This document shows positions 1 through 8,793 of a DNA stretch of 64,000 nt, piece by piece; the stretch's first letter is position 1; every line of letters starts with the position of its first letter. A program made the position numbers and the translations under genes. Source of the stretch: DMER64 sp964600385 (lineage in GTDB: Bacteria > Bacteroidota > Bacteroidia > Bacteroidales > UBA932). The stretch covers positions 87,278 through 151,277 of the forward strand of contig CAZRJC010000005.1 in assembly GCA_964600385.1 (NCBI GenBank). The letters are read 5' to 3'. Under the pieces are notes generated by a model. That model saw only the letters and a program-made list of their open reading frames with translations. It had not been told where the DNA came from and did no database searches.

Positions 1-3000
1 CATGTCTTCGCGTTTGATTACAGGAAGGATTTCTACGGTCATCCGGCCCTTGCGCAGAAGCAGGTCTTCCTTGGGAAGTACGTGCCCGAAACCGTGCAGT
101 AAAACAGGAGTGATATCAAGTCCCAGTTCCTGCGCCAGGTGAAATGCCCCTTTATGAAAGCGGAGGATGGAACAATCCCTGGAACGGGTACCTTCGGGAA
201 AAACGGCTACAGAATAGCCTTTCTCTACCATGGAGCGGATGCGTGTCATCCCGAGATCCAGATTATCTCCCACCGGAAGAAAATCGGCATAACGAATGAT
301 CATCCCGTAAAACGGAGAGCGCCAGATACGTCTGTTGGTGAGAATGATGATTTTCGGATGCAGCATGATAAGCGCCATCAGGTCCAGGTGAGACTGGTGA
401 TTCGAAATGATGACCGATGGCTTTTCAAAGTCAGTTCCGTATTTGTTGATCAAATATGTTTTAACGCCCGGAACACGGAACAGTACAAAGGCAGACATGG
501 CTGCAAGGCGTTTGTGGAACATTAGTTTGTGTTTATCTGTACGGCCCCCCAGGGTGAGCAGGATAAATCCTGCGAGTGTCAGATAGATCGATCCAAAAAT
601 GAAAAACAGGAAGGAGTGAGCAGAGAAAATGAAATTTTTCAGCGTAAGGGGCTCTTCGCGGTATTTACCTTTCTTGGTAGTGACAAGCCGGTACAGGAAG
701 GGTGGAACGATGTATGTAGTCACAACAACCGACAGCATGCCGATTATGGTAACTTCTGCCAGTGAACGCATGGCCGGGTGACGGGCCACAATGAGCGATC
801 CTATGCCGGTAAGCATGATGAGGGCAGAAAGGGCAACGGTATTCTTATATGTACCCAGCATCTTTTTCCTGTAGGCATACTCGTACATCATGCCTTCGGT
901 CATAAAAATGGTGTAGTCGTCGCCCATGCCAAAGATAAAGGTTGCCAGGATGATATTGACAATGTTGAATCGCAGGCCTAAGAAGCCCATGATTCCCAGT
1001 ATCCATATCCAGCTTATGGCAAGGGGAAGGAAGGAGATGATACTGAGTTCTATCCTGCCGAAGGACAAGGTAAGGAAAAGGAAAACGATAAAACCGCAGA
1101 TATAGAGTACGTAGTCGAAATCGGCAGAAAGGGCACCTACCATGATCCTTGTTATGGAACCGGAATCAAATGCAAAGTTGTTCCCCTCCTGTGCGTTCAG
1201 CTGCTCTTCCAGGGTGCGTGCCTCAGTGGGGTTGATGTGCAAAACGCTAAAAACAAGACTCTTGTCTTCGTTGACAGATAAGTAGTTACCCGCCATGTTG
1301 CGGATAAGCGGTTCAAAATGATCGGGGGTACAAACCTGATAATCGGTTTTGATTATGTCTGCAAAGGAATCAAAGGCACCGGGTTTGAATCCCAGCCCGG
1401 CAGAAGCAATGTCCAGTTCCCTGAGGAGCGGTTCCCGTCTCGTTTCCCAAAACGCATTCCATTGTGCGATCCTTTCTTTTTGTTTGTATGACGAGGGAAT
1501 GAAAGGTCCGATGCCTGAACGTCTGAACGTATCGGTAACGGGCAGCGATTCTTCGTAATTCCTTAAAGCTTCATCGAGGGTAGGCCCTTCCGAGACGTAA
1601 TACATGATATGTTGTGAACCCTGGGTCTGATCCAGCATTTTTCCCATGCGGGTACGCTGATCGGGGGTCATATAGTTTATGGACTGCAGGTTCGAATCGA
1701 ATTCGGCTCCGGGGCTGAAGAACCATAAAACGACGGTGATCAGCAGCACTGCCATAACAACATAACGGTTCCTGTCCGGTGAAGAATGGCTTAGAAGGCC
1801 GAATCTGAGTCCCGGTGAGGCGGTCCTTACCCGTGTGATATGCGGCAGGACAACAAGAACAAAAAGTATGGTGCCCAGGAGCAAAAGCGAGGCAAACAAT
1901 CCGAAATTCCTCATGGCGGGGGAGCTGATGAATAAAAGACTCAGGAAAGCTCCTACGGTAGTGATATTGCCGGTTGTAAGCGGCGAAACAATGTCGGTCA
2001 GTGTGCCCCGGACCGCGTATCCGTCCCTTACATGTGAAAGAAAATGAAGCGGATAATTCACGGCTATGCCCATGATGATTGAGCCGGCACCAACGGCAAT
2101 AAGCGAGAACGAGTCGGTAAGAACGCCGGACAAGGAGAAAGCCACGAGCGCACCAAAACCGACCGATGCTCCAATAAGCAGGATGTCCCGCAGATTTCTG
2201 AAATACAGGAAAAGAAGCAACAAAATGACCACCAGAGCTATGGACACCGAGATCATGCTGTCTTTCTTTATTTGTGAGGCATTGGTACGGGCAATATAGG
2301 AAGCCCCGAATGGTACGATGGACACCTTGCCTTCGAATGAACATACCGTTTCGGTCACGGCGTTGTCCAGAGCCTCAATGAGCTTTCCGTTACCATCGGT
2401 TTCACTCGTCTGGTAAGCAGACTCTACGGTGACAACCGCCTCTTTTCCATCTTTGGAAAAGATATAATTATCGTACAGTTCAAATTGATCGTTCAGTTTA
2501 AAACCCTGAAGTCCGGAGAGAAGCTCAACCGAAATCATCAGCGGATCAGAAGTGAATGTTCCCTGCAACACCATACCTGCCGGAGAAAGCAACATTTTTT
2601 TCACCAGCGACAGTTGTTTGCGCATTCCATCGGGGGTAATGAGCGAATCTATTCTGGCGTAATCTGTACTGTCCAGGAAATAGACCATGTTGGAGGTAAC
2701 AAAACGGCTGATATCCATGATCTCTGAAGGATCAACGGTAGCAGTCACGCCTTTGATGTGTTCCCGGGCCGGATCCTTTTCCAGGAGTCCGCACAGGTGA
2801 TCGACTGCATCCATGATAAGCGATCTGTCTACCGGCAGGGTGGAATCTCCCATGGAAACATTTATGACTATCTTGTTGGCAGCGCCAATGTGGCTGTAGG
2901 CGTAATGAATCCTTTCATTTTTTTTGTCCGAAGGAAGAAAGGCCGAGATATCCTCTTTGAAATCAAGAAAGAAAAGACCCCCGATGCAAAGGACACACAC

Positions 3001-3075
3001 AACAAGGAACAGCATCAGAAGTCTGCGTCTGTGACCCTTAAAGTAATCATAAATATGTGTGAAAAAAGCTACCAT
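1..3075 (-). CDS. MMPL/RND-type exporter fused to a PlsC-like acyltransferase (3' end outside window)
   Basis: The frame is open from an ATG at 3075 to the left edge (1025 codons), so the C-terminus is missing. The first ~780 residues look like an MMPL/RND exporter: a first membrane helix, a periplasmic loop, a helix bundle, a second periplasmic loop and a second helix bundle that includes an FGMGDDYTIF stretch. After a further membrane segment comes a 1-acylglycerol-3-phosphate acyltransferase (PlsC) domain with the NHQSHLD (HX4D) and FPEGTRS motifs. Such exporter-acyltransferase fusions are known in flexirubin/aryl-polyene clusters, where they are thought to move the aryl-polyene lipid to the outer membrane and perhaps acylate it. 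The start overlaps the stop of the GT2 gene (ATGGTAG), indicating translational coupling. The role is inferred from family and context. Confidence 0.88.
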   Translation of the reverse strand, partial: MVAFFTHIYDYFKGHRRRLLMLFLVVCVLCIGGLFFLDFKEDISAFLPSDKKNERIHYAYSHIGAANKIVINVSMGDSTLPVDRSLIMDAVDHLCGLLEKDPAREHIKGVTATVDPSEIMDISRFVTSNMVYFLDSTDYARIDSLITPDGMRKQLSLVKKMLLSPAGMVLQGTFTSDPLMISVELLSGLQGFKLNDQFELYDNYIFSKDGKEAVVTVESAYQTSETDGNGKLIEALDNAVTETVCSFEGKVSIVPFGASYIARTNASQIKKDSMISVSIALVVILLLLFLYFRNLRDILLIGASVGFGALVAFSLSGVLTDSFSLIAVGAGSIIMGIAVNYPLHFLSHVRDGYAVRGTLTDIVSPLTTGNITTVGAFLSLLFISSPAMRNFGLFASLLLLGTILFVLVVLPHITRVRTASPGLRFGLLSHSSPDRNRYVVMAVLLITVVLWFFSPGAEFDSNLQSINYMTPDQRTRMGKMLDQTQGSQHIMYYVSEGPTLDEALRNYEESLPVTDTFRRSGIGPFIPSSYKQKERIAQWNAFWETRREPLLRELDIASAGLGFKPGAFDSFADIIKTDYQVCTPDHFEPLIRNMAGNYLSVNEDKSLVFSVLHINPTEARTLEEQLNAQEGNNFAFDSGSITRIMVGALSADFDYVLYICGFIVFLFLTLSFGRIELSIISFLPLAISWIWILGIMGFLGLRFNIVNIILATFIFGMGDDYTIFMTEGMMYEYAYRKKMLGTYKNTVALSALIMLTGIGSLIVARHPAMRSLAEVTIIGMLSVVVTTYIVPPFLYRLVTTKKGKYREEPLTLKNFIFSAHSFLFFIFGSIYLTLAGFILLTLGGRTDKHKLMFHKRLAAMSAFVLFRVPGVKTYLINKYGTDFEKPSVIISNHQSHLDLMALIMLHPKIIILTNRRIWRSPFYGMIIRYADFLPVGDNLDLGMTRIRSMVEKGYSVAVFPEGTRSRDCSILRFHKGAFHLAQELGLDITPVLLHGFGHVLPKEDLLLRKGRMTVEILPVIKREDM

Positions 3076-3785
3076 TTTCTCAGAAGCATTGAAGGATATC
3101 CATATAAAACAGCAGCAAAACACAAAACCGTATTCAGCAGGGAAATCCTGCAAAAGTCTTTGCCCTTTCTGAAATGGGTCACTCTTTCTCCTTCCGGAGC
3201 GTAATAAACATTAACCGGTACGGCAATAATGGGAACTCTTTTCCATGCGAGCCTTACAAGTATTTCCAGTTCCGTTTCGTAGCGTGAAGTAAGGAAATAC
3301 ATTTGTTTCATCAGATGAAGAGGGTAGAGGCGGTATCCGGTCTGGGTGTCGTTCAGACGATGTCCCGTCTGTACTGTGAACCAGAAATTGGAAAATTTGT
3401 TGGCAAAGGAGTTTTTTGCGGGCATGTTGGGCAGATTGAACTGCCTGTTGCCTATGATCAGAGCCCGTGGATTTCCGGCCGAGGCTTCCAGAAGCAGTGG
3501 AATATCCGAGGCATAATGCTGCCCGTCGGAATCTATGGTGACTGCATGACTGAACCCTTTTTCCATAGCATGCCGGAATCCCTTTCGCAGCGCATATCCT
3601 TTTCCCCGGTTTGGAAAATATTCAATGGCGTGTATCCGGTCTCCGAATGATTGCAATACTTCGTGTGTGGAATCGGAGGAGCCATCGTTGACCACTACCA
3701 CATGCTCACAATAATTCAGCACTTCCAGGATGACGCCTGAAAGTGTTAACGCGTTGTTATATGTGGGGATAATCACACAATACAT
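3069..3785 (-). CDS. GT2 family glycosyltransferase (DPM synthase-like)
   Basis: This 238-residue GT-A fold glycosyltransferase shows the family 2 nucleotide-sugar motifs VVVNDGSSD (near residue 34) and TIDSDGQH (near residue 84). The acidic pair in the second motif should bind the metal and UDP/GDP-sugar. It resembles dolichol/undecaprenyl-phosphate sugar transferases. A hydrophobic stretch close to the C-terminus may sit on the membrane. It lies inside the pigment operon, directly after the LolA-like gene and overlapping the MMPL-PlsC gene. It could put a sugar on the polyene lipid or on a lipid carrier handled by the neighbouring SMR-type protein. The acceptor is unknown. Confidence 0.85.
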   Translation of the reverse strand: MYCVIIPTYNNALTLSGVILEVLNYCEHVVVVNDGSSDSTHEVLQSFGDRIHAIEYFPNRGKGYALRKGFRHAMEKGFSHAVTIDSDGQHYASDIPLLLEASAGNPRALIIGNRQFNLPNMPAKNSFANKFSNFWFTVQTGHRLNDTQTGYRLYPLHLMKQMYFLTSRYETELEILVRLAWKRVPIIAVPVNVYYAPEGERVTHFRKGKDFCRISLLNTVLCFAAVLYGYPSMLLRKW

Positions 3786-3786
3786 G

Positions 3787-4407
3787 TCATTTAATTACAA
3801 ATACCAATGGGTCAATGGGTTTGTTTATCACAGTATTCTTCATTCTGATAGTGGTCCTGTCTCCCGAGACTTCGCTTATTACCACTTTCTCCACAATATA
3901 ATCAGGAAGGGTAAAATGCAGGTCAATACCGGTGAAGAATTTTTTAAGATCACGTCCCGTAGGGCTCAGATGTACTACAATATTGCCAGCACCCGGAGTA
4001 CTGGTTACAGAGAAAGCCTTGCTGTCCGACAGTCCTGTTCCGTCGAGCCCCATAAGGATAATCCTGCTTATTTGCCTGAAAATACGGCTGCTGCCCTGGT
4101 CGGGAACTGGTTGGCCGTCAGCTCCGGTAATCATTATGGCATCTCCGTTCACCACAAAACCCGAACGCTCCGGACTAAGGTATTGCCAGTGCAGTTTATC
4201 ACTTTTCTGATAGAAAATCTTTCCTTTACTGATGGCCTTCCCGGTAAGGACCGAGACTTCCCTTTCCTGTTCAAAATCACAGGAAAGAGTCATTATACTA
4301 CTGATCTTCTGCTGCATGTCCCCGGGAATATCCTGAGGATGACCGCCCGTCAGGGGCAGCCAGGGAAACAGGAAAACAAGCATGTAAAAGACAAATACCT
4401 TTTTCAT
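3787..4407 (-). CDS. LolA-like outer membrane lipoprotein carrier
   Basis: This 206-residue secreted protein has a clear signal peptide (MKKVFVFYMLVFLFPWL). The mature part matches the LolA/LppX single-sheet fold: an early CDFEQEREV strand and repeated beta strands that form a hydrophobic cavity. LolA proteins carry lipidated cargo across the periplasm. LolA-like genes are a usual part of aryl-polyene/flexirubin clusters next to MMPL exporters, where they probably ferry the aryl-polyene lipid rather than lipoproteins. It lies 1 bp upstream of the GT2 gene and 4 bp downstream of the SMR-type gene, in the same operon. Confidence 0.82.
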   Translation of the reverse strand: MKKVFVFYMLVFLFPWLPLTGGHPQDIPGDMQQKISSIMTLSCDFEQEREVSVLTGKAISKGKIFYQKSDKLHWQYLSPERSGFVVNGDAIMITGADGQPVPDQGSSRIFRQISRIILMGLDGTGLSDSKAFSVTSTPGAGNIVVHLSPTGRDLKKFFTGIDLHFTLPDYIVEKVVISEVSGDRTTIRMKNTVINKPIDPLVFVIK

Positions 4408-4411
4408 GATG

Positions 4412-4768
4412 CTATTGTTTAACTAAGAAGAATACACCGACAATAATAAAAAGAACTCCAATCCAGCGGGATAGCGGGATGGTTTCATGAAAAATCAGAT
4501 AAGCAGCGACCATACCAAAAACATAGGACAAACTGGTTATGGGGTAGGCAATGGAAAAGGGAAAATGTTTGAGAATGTACATCCACAATATGGTTGCCAG
4601 TATAAAGGAAACTCCCGTTAGCGCGAAATACCAGTTTGTAAGTAAATGTTTGAAATATATCCATTTAAAACTGAATGCCTCCATTCTTTCCATGGCAAGT
4701 TTCAGGCTGACCTGTCCCGATGCCAGCAAAATACATTGTAATAATGATAAAAGAATGAATCTCAGCAT
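4412..4768 (-). CDS. SMR/EamA-type small membrane transporter (ArnE/F-like)
   Basis: This is a 118-residue protein with four hydrophobic helices: an N-terminal LLSLLQCILLASGQVSLK helix, a helix near residues 47-65, a YPITSLSYVFGMVAAYLIF helix, and a C-terminal helix after an HETIPLSRWIGV turn. Size and pattern fit the small multidrug resistance/EamA superfamily, closest to the ArnE/ArnF flippase half-subunits that flip undecaprenyl-phosphate-linked sugar. No second partner subunit is present nearby, so a homodimer is likely. With the GT2 enzyme in the same operon, a role in flipping a glycosylated lipid is plausible but inferred. Its start overlaps the stop of the ketosynthase-like gene. Confidence 0.75.
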   Translation of the reverse strand: MLRFILLSLLQCILLASGQVSLKLAMERMEAFSFKWIYFKHLLTNWYFALTGVSFILATILWMYILKHFPFSIAYPITSLSYVFGMVAAYLIFHETIPLSRWIGVLFIIVGVFFLVKQ

Positions 4769-5655
4769 TTTGATATAAATATTAACGAGGTCTCCCTGTC
4801 TTGATGCTTATTAATTAAAAGTACGTTGTCCGGGCTCATGCCTTTTTTCATTCGTACTGCGGCTGCATACAGCTCGTAGGCCGTTTCTGTAAATGATTCA
4901 CCGAAAACGGGCTTAACTGAAGGAGGCGTTACCCATTCCTTACGGGGAATGCCGAGTTTTTCACACGTTGCATTTATAGCCTCTTCCAGGCGTTCTTTTC
5001 CCGGATTGTGGAGCAGGACAACTTCCCTGATTTGAGCCATGGATGCCGATGTGGCAGTGTCTGATAACATAAAGCTCACGGCACATTCAGAAGCAATCTT
5101 TCCACCCCAGAATCCAATACGGTTCAGCATATTGAAATAGTCAGCAGTCATTTCGTCGTGTCCGCCAACCAGTGCAGAACGAATACGGCCAAGCTGGAAT
5201 TGCATGAAGGCATCCAGAAGGGCACATTCGAAAGAAACACCCAGATGCACGTAGGTACTGTTATAACCGTTGCATTTGAGATAAACGGCTATATGCGAGC
5301 TGATTGTATTATGTGTGGAATTAATGAAATGAGTGGGTTGAAGGAACGATTCCCCCTCGTTCACCATGGCAGACAAAAATTTTTCTGTGTTCTCTATGCA
5401 TCCCAGTCCGGTTCCGCAGATTATGGCATCGGGGGTGGATATGCCGCTTTCACGGGCTACCGTGGCCGCCGTGGCAATGGCTCTTTTAAGGATTTTTCCC
5501 ATTCTTCTGGCCGGTACCGGATCTATGAACGGTTTGTAATCTGCTTCCACGGCACGCTGAAATGGTACATCATACACAACAGGATCTGTGAGCCATTCGT
5601 CGGAAAGCGGCTTTTGTATGGATATCTGTGCTGCAGATTGAATATATGCGCTCAT
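4762..5655 (-). CDS. ketosynthase-like protein, probable chain length factor
   Basis: This is a thiolase-fold protein of about 297 residues, shorter than a full ketosynthase (~400). It matches the N-terminal ketoacyl-synthase-like family found in aryl-polyene clusters. Around the place of the catalytic cysteine it reads GVSFECALLDAF, without the usual ACSS elbow, and the two catalytic histidine motifs (NAHGT, GHT) are not seen. It is therefore probably a non-catalytic partner (chain length factor) of one of the complete ketosynthases. I chose the ATG at 5655 (MSAYIQSA), just after the stop of the upstream ketosynthase. A longer frame from a TTG at 5706 would overlap that gene by about 50 bp. 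Confidence 0.78.
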   Translation of the reverse strand: MSAYIQSAAQISIQKPLSDEWLTDPVVYDVPFQRAVEADYKPFIDPVPARRMGKILKRAIATAATVARESGISTPDAIICGTGLGCIENTEKFLSAMVNEGESFLQPTHFINSTHNTISSHIAVYLKCNGYNSTYVHLGVSFECALLDAFMQFQLGRIRSALVGGHDEMTADYFNMLNRIGFWGGKIASECAVSFMLSDTATSASMAQIREVVLLHNPGKERLEEAINATCEKLGIPRKEWVTPPSVKPVFGESFTETAYELYAAAVRMKKGMSPDNVLLINKHQDRETSLIFISKC

Positions 5656-5659
5656 AGGG

Positions 5660-6856
5660 TTAGATTTTTGTGAAAATACAGGAAGTGTCATTGCCTCCAA
5701 ATCCAAAGGAATTGGTAAGTACGTGCTTCAAAGGACGTAACGGTTCATTACCCGTAACGGGTGTAAAGCTCAGATTGGGCATTTTTTCTTTGAAGTTCAG
5801 GTTTACCGGGGTGAAATTGTGCAGCAGGGCCAGTATGGATATGACAGCCTCTATGCTTCCCGAGGCACTGGTTGTATGTCCGGTAAATGATTTAGTGGAA
5901 GAAACGGGTGGCACGCTGTTTTCTCCGAATACCCTCATAATGGCAGTTCCTTCGCTATCGTCATTGTTGGGGGTTCCGGTTCCGTGTGCATTAATATAGT
6001 CGATATCCGACGGAATGAGGCCCGCTTCGGCAAGTGCTTTCGTCATGGAAAGGAATGCACCTTCTCCCGCAGGAGACGAGGCAGTCTGATGATAGGCGTC
6101 ACAGGAGTTCCCGCAACCGGCCAATATACAAAGGGGCTTGACGCCTCTTTTTTGTGCCGATTCTGTCGATTCCAGCACCAGGTATGCAGCGCCTTCTCCC
6201 AGGTTCAGACCCGCACGGGTATTGTCAAAAGGACGGCATGGTTCCTTGTCGAGGATCATAAGCGTATTGAATCCGTTCAGATGAAAACGGGTAAGACATT
6301 CGCTTCCTCCGACCACAGCAACGGAGGTACGTCCGGTGCGAATCATGTCAGCCCCGGTAAGGATTGCATTGGCCGCAGAGGAGCAGGCTGTGGAAAGAGT
6401 CGAAAGCATATCAAACCCGCCGTAATAATCTGCGATCATCTGGGTACAGGTACCGCAATCATGTGCCCTTATGTAGTCGTTACGCGTATCATTTGTCAGG
6501 AAGTCATTGTAAAACCTTTCGCTTTTGTCCATGCCTCCAACCGTGGTGCCCGATATGAATACGGGTCGTTCGGGCCTGCAGGTATTCCAGCCGGCCGATT
6601 CCAGGGCTTCGCCCAGTGCCATGATTCCCATCAGGGCTGTCCGGATGGTTACGGTGCCTTCGGGGATACCCAGCATGGAGCGCATTTGGGCATTGCTGAA
6701 CGGCACCTCGGCACAGGGCAGGTGGGAATGAGCAGTGGCAAGATAACGCAAAGGTCCTATACCCGATTTATGCGTCAAAAGGGCTTCCAGTGTGGCCGGA
6801 AGTCCTTTCCCCAAAGCAGAAACAATACCGCATCCGGTAACAACTACTTGCTGCAT
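5660..6856 (-). CDS. beta-ketoacyl-ACP synthase (FabF-like)
   Basis: This is a complete 398-residue KAS II-type condensing enzyme. The catalytic triad is visible: Cys158 in STACSSAA, His291 in NAHGTGTP and His327 in FTGHTTSASG. The C-terminus has the glycine-rich NSFGFGGND loop. It should extend an ACP-bound polyene chain with malonyl-ACP. It lies 8 bp downstream of an ACP gene and 4 bp upstream of the chain-length-factor-like gene, which is the classic arrangement for a minimal polyketide/aryl-polyene synthase (ACP, KS, CLF). Confidence 0.93.
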   Translation of the reverse strand: MQQVVVTGCGIVSALGKGLPATLEALLTHKSGIGPLRYLATAHSHLPCAEVPFSNAQMRSMLGIPEGTVTIRTALMGIMALGEALESAGWNTCRPERPVFISGTTVGGMDKSERFYNDFLTNDTRNDYIRAHDCGTCTQMIADYYGGFDMLSTLSTACSSAANAILTGADMIRTGRTSVAVVGGSECLTRFHLNGFNTLMILDKEPCRPFDNTRAGLNLGEGAAYLVLESTESAQKRGVKPLCILAGCGNSCDAYHQTASSPAGEGAFLSMTKALAEAGLIPSDIDYINAHGTGTPNNDDSEGTAIMRVFGENSVPPVSSTKSFTGHTTSASGSIEAVISILALLHNFTPVNLNFKEKMPNLSFTPVTGNEPLRPLKHVLTNSFGFGGNDTSCIFTKI

Positions 6857-6864
6857 ATCAGGTA

Positions 6865-7122
6865 TTATTTGGTCCGGTTAGCCTGAATATATTCGGCCAT
6901 AGTGGCCACCGATTTGAATATCTCTTTACTTTTGCCCGGATCGGTCAGCTTGATGCCGTAATTCTTTTCCATTAGCACAATCAATTCCAGAGCATCTATG
7001 GAATCGAGTCCCAGTCCTTCCACAAAAAGGGGAGCGTTTGTGTCAATGTCATCCGGGGTGATTTCTTCCAGGTTCAACGCTTCGATAATCTGCTTTTTCA
7101 ATTCTAAAACTAACTCTTCCAT
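6865..7122 (-). CDS. acyl carrier protein
   Basis: This is an 85-residue acidic helical protein with the phosphopantetheine attachment motif GLGLDSIDALEL, Ser41 being the modified residue. It sits between the half-size ketosynthase-like gene and a complete ketosynthase, and is probably one of two dedicated carriers of the polyene pathway. A 4'-phosphopantetheinyl transferase must activate it. The only one in the window is at 29207, but the cluster may have its own beyond the left edge. Confidence 0.93.
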   Translation of the reverse strand: MEELVLELKKQIIEALNLEEITPDDIDTNAPLFVEGLGLDSIDALELIVLMEKNYGIKLTDPGKSKEIFKSVATMAEYIQANRTK

Positions 7123-7132
7123 AATACAATCA

Positions 7133-7684
7133 TTAATAAATCTGGTTAATATTTTTTTCAGTAAAATCCAAACCTTCTGCAGCCTCTTTCTCTACCATCA
7201 TTACCAGCACATCACAGGCGTCCTTAAAATATTCAGTCCATCCGCACAGCACCCTCCGTACTCCTTTCCCGCCAAATGCACCTTCCACCGTTACAATGAG
7301 TTCCCGGGCAGAGAATTCCGGAGAAATGTAAAACGAGGTTTCACCGTAAATCTTATTCCGTATGGCCACTTCGCCAGTAACAATATTGGCAAGCGTATAA
7401 ACAAACAGGGCAGGACTGGGGAAATAATTGCCGGGCAGAATGGTGGCCTGGTAATCCATATCGTTGTCCAGTGACGAGCTGTTGTTCATGAATACAATGG
7501 CAGTATCTTGTTTTGGTGTCTCCGGGTTTTCACCCAGGGCGCGAAACACCATTTCGGAAGCCAGGAATCCGGCCTTGCACAGCCGGTCCATCTTGAAGAA
7601 CTTGGGATAACCAATCTCCAGAGAGCGGTAGAGATCGTTGAGCCCGTTGTCTTTAAGACGGTAATATGAGGTAATTTTTTTCAT
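7133..7684 (-). CDS. half-size ketosynthase-like protein, no catalytic cysteine
   Basis: This 183-residue protein resembles part of a thiolase fold: an IVFMNNSSSLDND strand-loop, a PSPALFVYTLANIVTGEVAIRN segment that in ketosynthases surrounds the active site, and a C-terminal ARELIVTVEGAF and VLCGWTEYF region. It has neither an ACSS-type cysteine elbow nor the histidine motifs, and it is less than half the normal length. Both ends are well defined: the start overlaps the preceding ketosynthase stop (TCAT region at 7681-7684) and a clean stop is followed by the ACP. It therefore looks like a maintained short protein rather than a broken gene. Its function is unknown; a structural or gatekeeping partner of a ketosynthase is one possibility. 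Confidence 0.7.
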   Translation of the reverse strand: MKKITSYYRLKDNGLNDLYRSLEIGYPKFFKMDRLCKAGFLASEMVFRALGENPETPKQDTAIVFMNNSSSLDNDMDYQATILPGNYFPSPALFVYTLANIVTGEVAIRNKIYGETSFYISPEFSARELIVTVEGAFGGKGVRRVLCGWTEYFKDACDVLVMMVEKEAAEGLDFTEKNINQIY

Positions 7685-8793
7685 ACTGTCTTTTCAAACA
7701 ATAGTACTGCATTACAGCCTCCAAAACCGGAAAGCATCTTCAAAAAGCGGTTTCCGTTCGCAGGCATGCACTGTTTTATCACATTAATTGTCTCTGTTAC
7801 ACCATTGGTCTCATATCCGAGCGAAGGCAATACAATTCCTTCATCCAGGGCCATTAGCGAAATAATGCTTTCGGCCACTCCCGCCGCACCCAGGGTATGT
7901 CCCAGGTAAGCCTTAAGGCTGTTTACAGGAACGGCAGAAAGGCCCGAACGACTGAGAGCGACAGCCTCCATCTGGTCGTTGTACAGAGTGGCTGTTCCAT
8001 GGGCATTGATAAAGGCCAGCGAGTTCCTGTCTGTGTGCTCCAGTACTTCTTCAAGTGCCAGGTAGAGGCCTTCTCCGGTCCGGGAGGGTCCCGAAATATG
8101 ATTGGCATCGTTCCGGATGGCTCCTGCGGAAAGGTACAAACCCGGTACAGGATGGCTTTCCCTGCCATACACCATGGCAGCGCCCGCCTCGCCCAGGTTC
8201 AGTCCCTTGCGGTCGGCATCGAATGGACGGCACCTGACGGGGGACAGCGATTGAAATGACCGGAAACCCGAAACGATGAACTCAGACAACATGTCTCCTC
8301 CCACCACAACGGCATAATCGTACAGGCTGCTTTCCAGAAGTCTTCTGGCAGTAATCTGTGCGCAGGAACCTGATATGCAGGCATTTGAAATAACAAAGGG
8401 TTTGTTGGGGTTATTAAAGAAACCAGATACAAGGCGGGCCGTATGCCACAGGTAAATGCGCTCAGGACCGTACTGATGTCCGGGCTCTCCCAACAGTTCA
8501 ACGTTTCCCTTTGTAGTGGAAATGATAAATATGGTTCTTGGGGAAGAAGCATCTATTCCCGATTGTTTTATTGCATTAAATGCCGCATGGATCATTGCCT
8601 GTTCCAGTGGCGTATAGTCTCCGGGCAGGGCACCTGTAGATTTAAAATTGCGGCTCAGCAAGGATCTGTCGAGGCGGGAAACGGCACCGTCTTCTTCGCG
8701 AATGCTGCTTTGTCCGCTCTTTATGGCATGGAAATTTTCCCGGGATGAGTATCCCAGCGGCGATACAATGCAATCACCCAACAATCTGATCAT
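7681..8793 (-). CDS. beta-ketoacyl-ACP synthase
   Basis: This is a 370-residue condensing enzyme with an intact triad: Cys139 in SNACISGSC, His265 in NAHGTATLYN and His299 in LGHTLGAAG. A C-terminal LSGFGGCNA loop is present. It is slightly shorter than FabF and closer to the divergent ketosynthases of aryl-polyene clusters. Its start overlaps the stop of the thioesterase gene by 4 bp, and its end overlaps the start of the half-size ketosynthase-like gene. That coupling suggests the two products could pair, as KS with CLF. Expected substrate: ACP-bound aryl-polyene intermediates. Confidence 0.9.
   Translation of the reverse strand: MIRLLGDCIVSPLGYSSRENFHAIKSGQSSIREEDGAVSRLDRSLLSRNFKSTGALPGDYTPLEQAMIHAAFNAIKQSGIDASSPRTIFIISTTKGNVELLGEPGHQYGPERIYLWHTARLVSGFFNNPNKPFVISNACISGSCAQITARRLLESSLYDYAVVVGGDMLSEFIVSGFRSFQSLSPVRCRPFDADRKGLNLGEAGAAMVYGRESHPVPGLYLSAGAIRNDANHISGPSRTGEGLYLALEEVLEHTDRNSLAFINAHGTATLYNDQMEAVALSRSGLSAVPVNSLKAYLGHTLGAAGVAESIISLMALDEGIVLPSLGYETNGVTETINVIKQCMPANGNRFLKMLSGFGGCNAVLLFEKTV

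Noticed and set aside
1571..2344. 257-codon open frame on the minus strand
   Set aside because: It lies wholly inside the MMPL-PlsC gene in another frame of the same strand; its translation is rich in His/Cys/Arg and shows no domain, whereas the MMPL frame shows clear membrane helices and motifs.
3730..4422. 230-codon open frame on the plus strand across two gene borders
   Set aside because: It spans the GT2 and LolA-like genes on the other strand, both well supported; its translation resembles nothing.
5984..6886. 300-codon open frame on the plus strand
   Set aside because: It is antisense to an intact FabF-like ketosynthase whose catalytic triad is complete; the antisense translation has no recognisable features.
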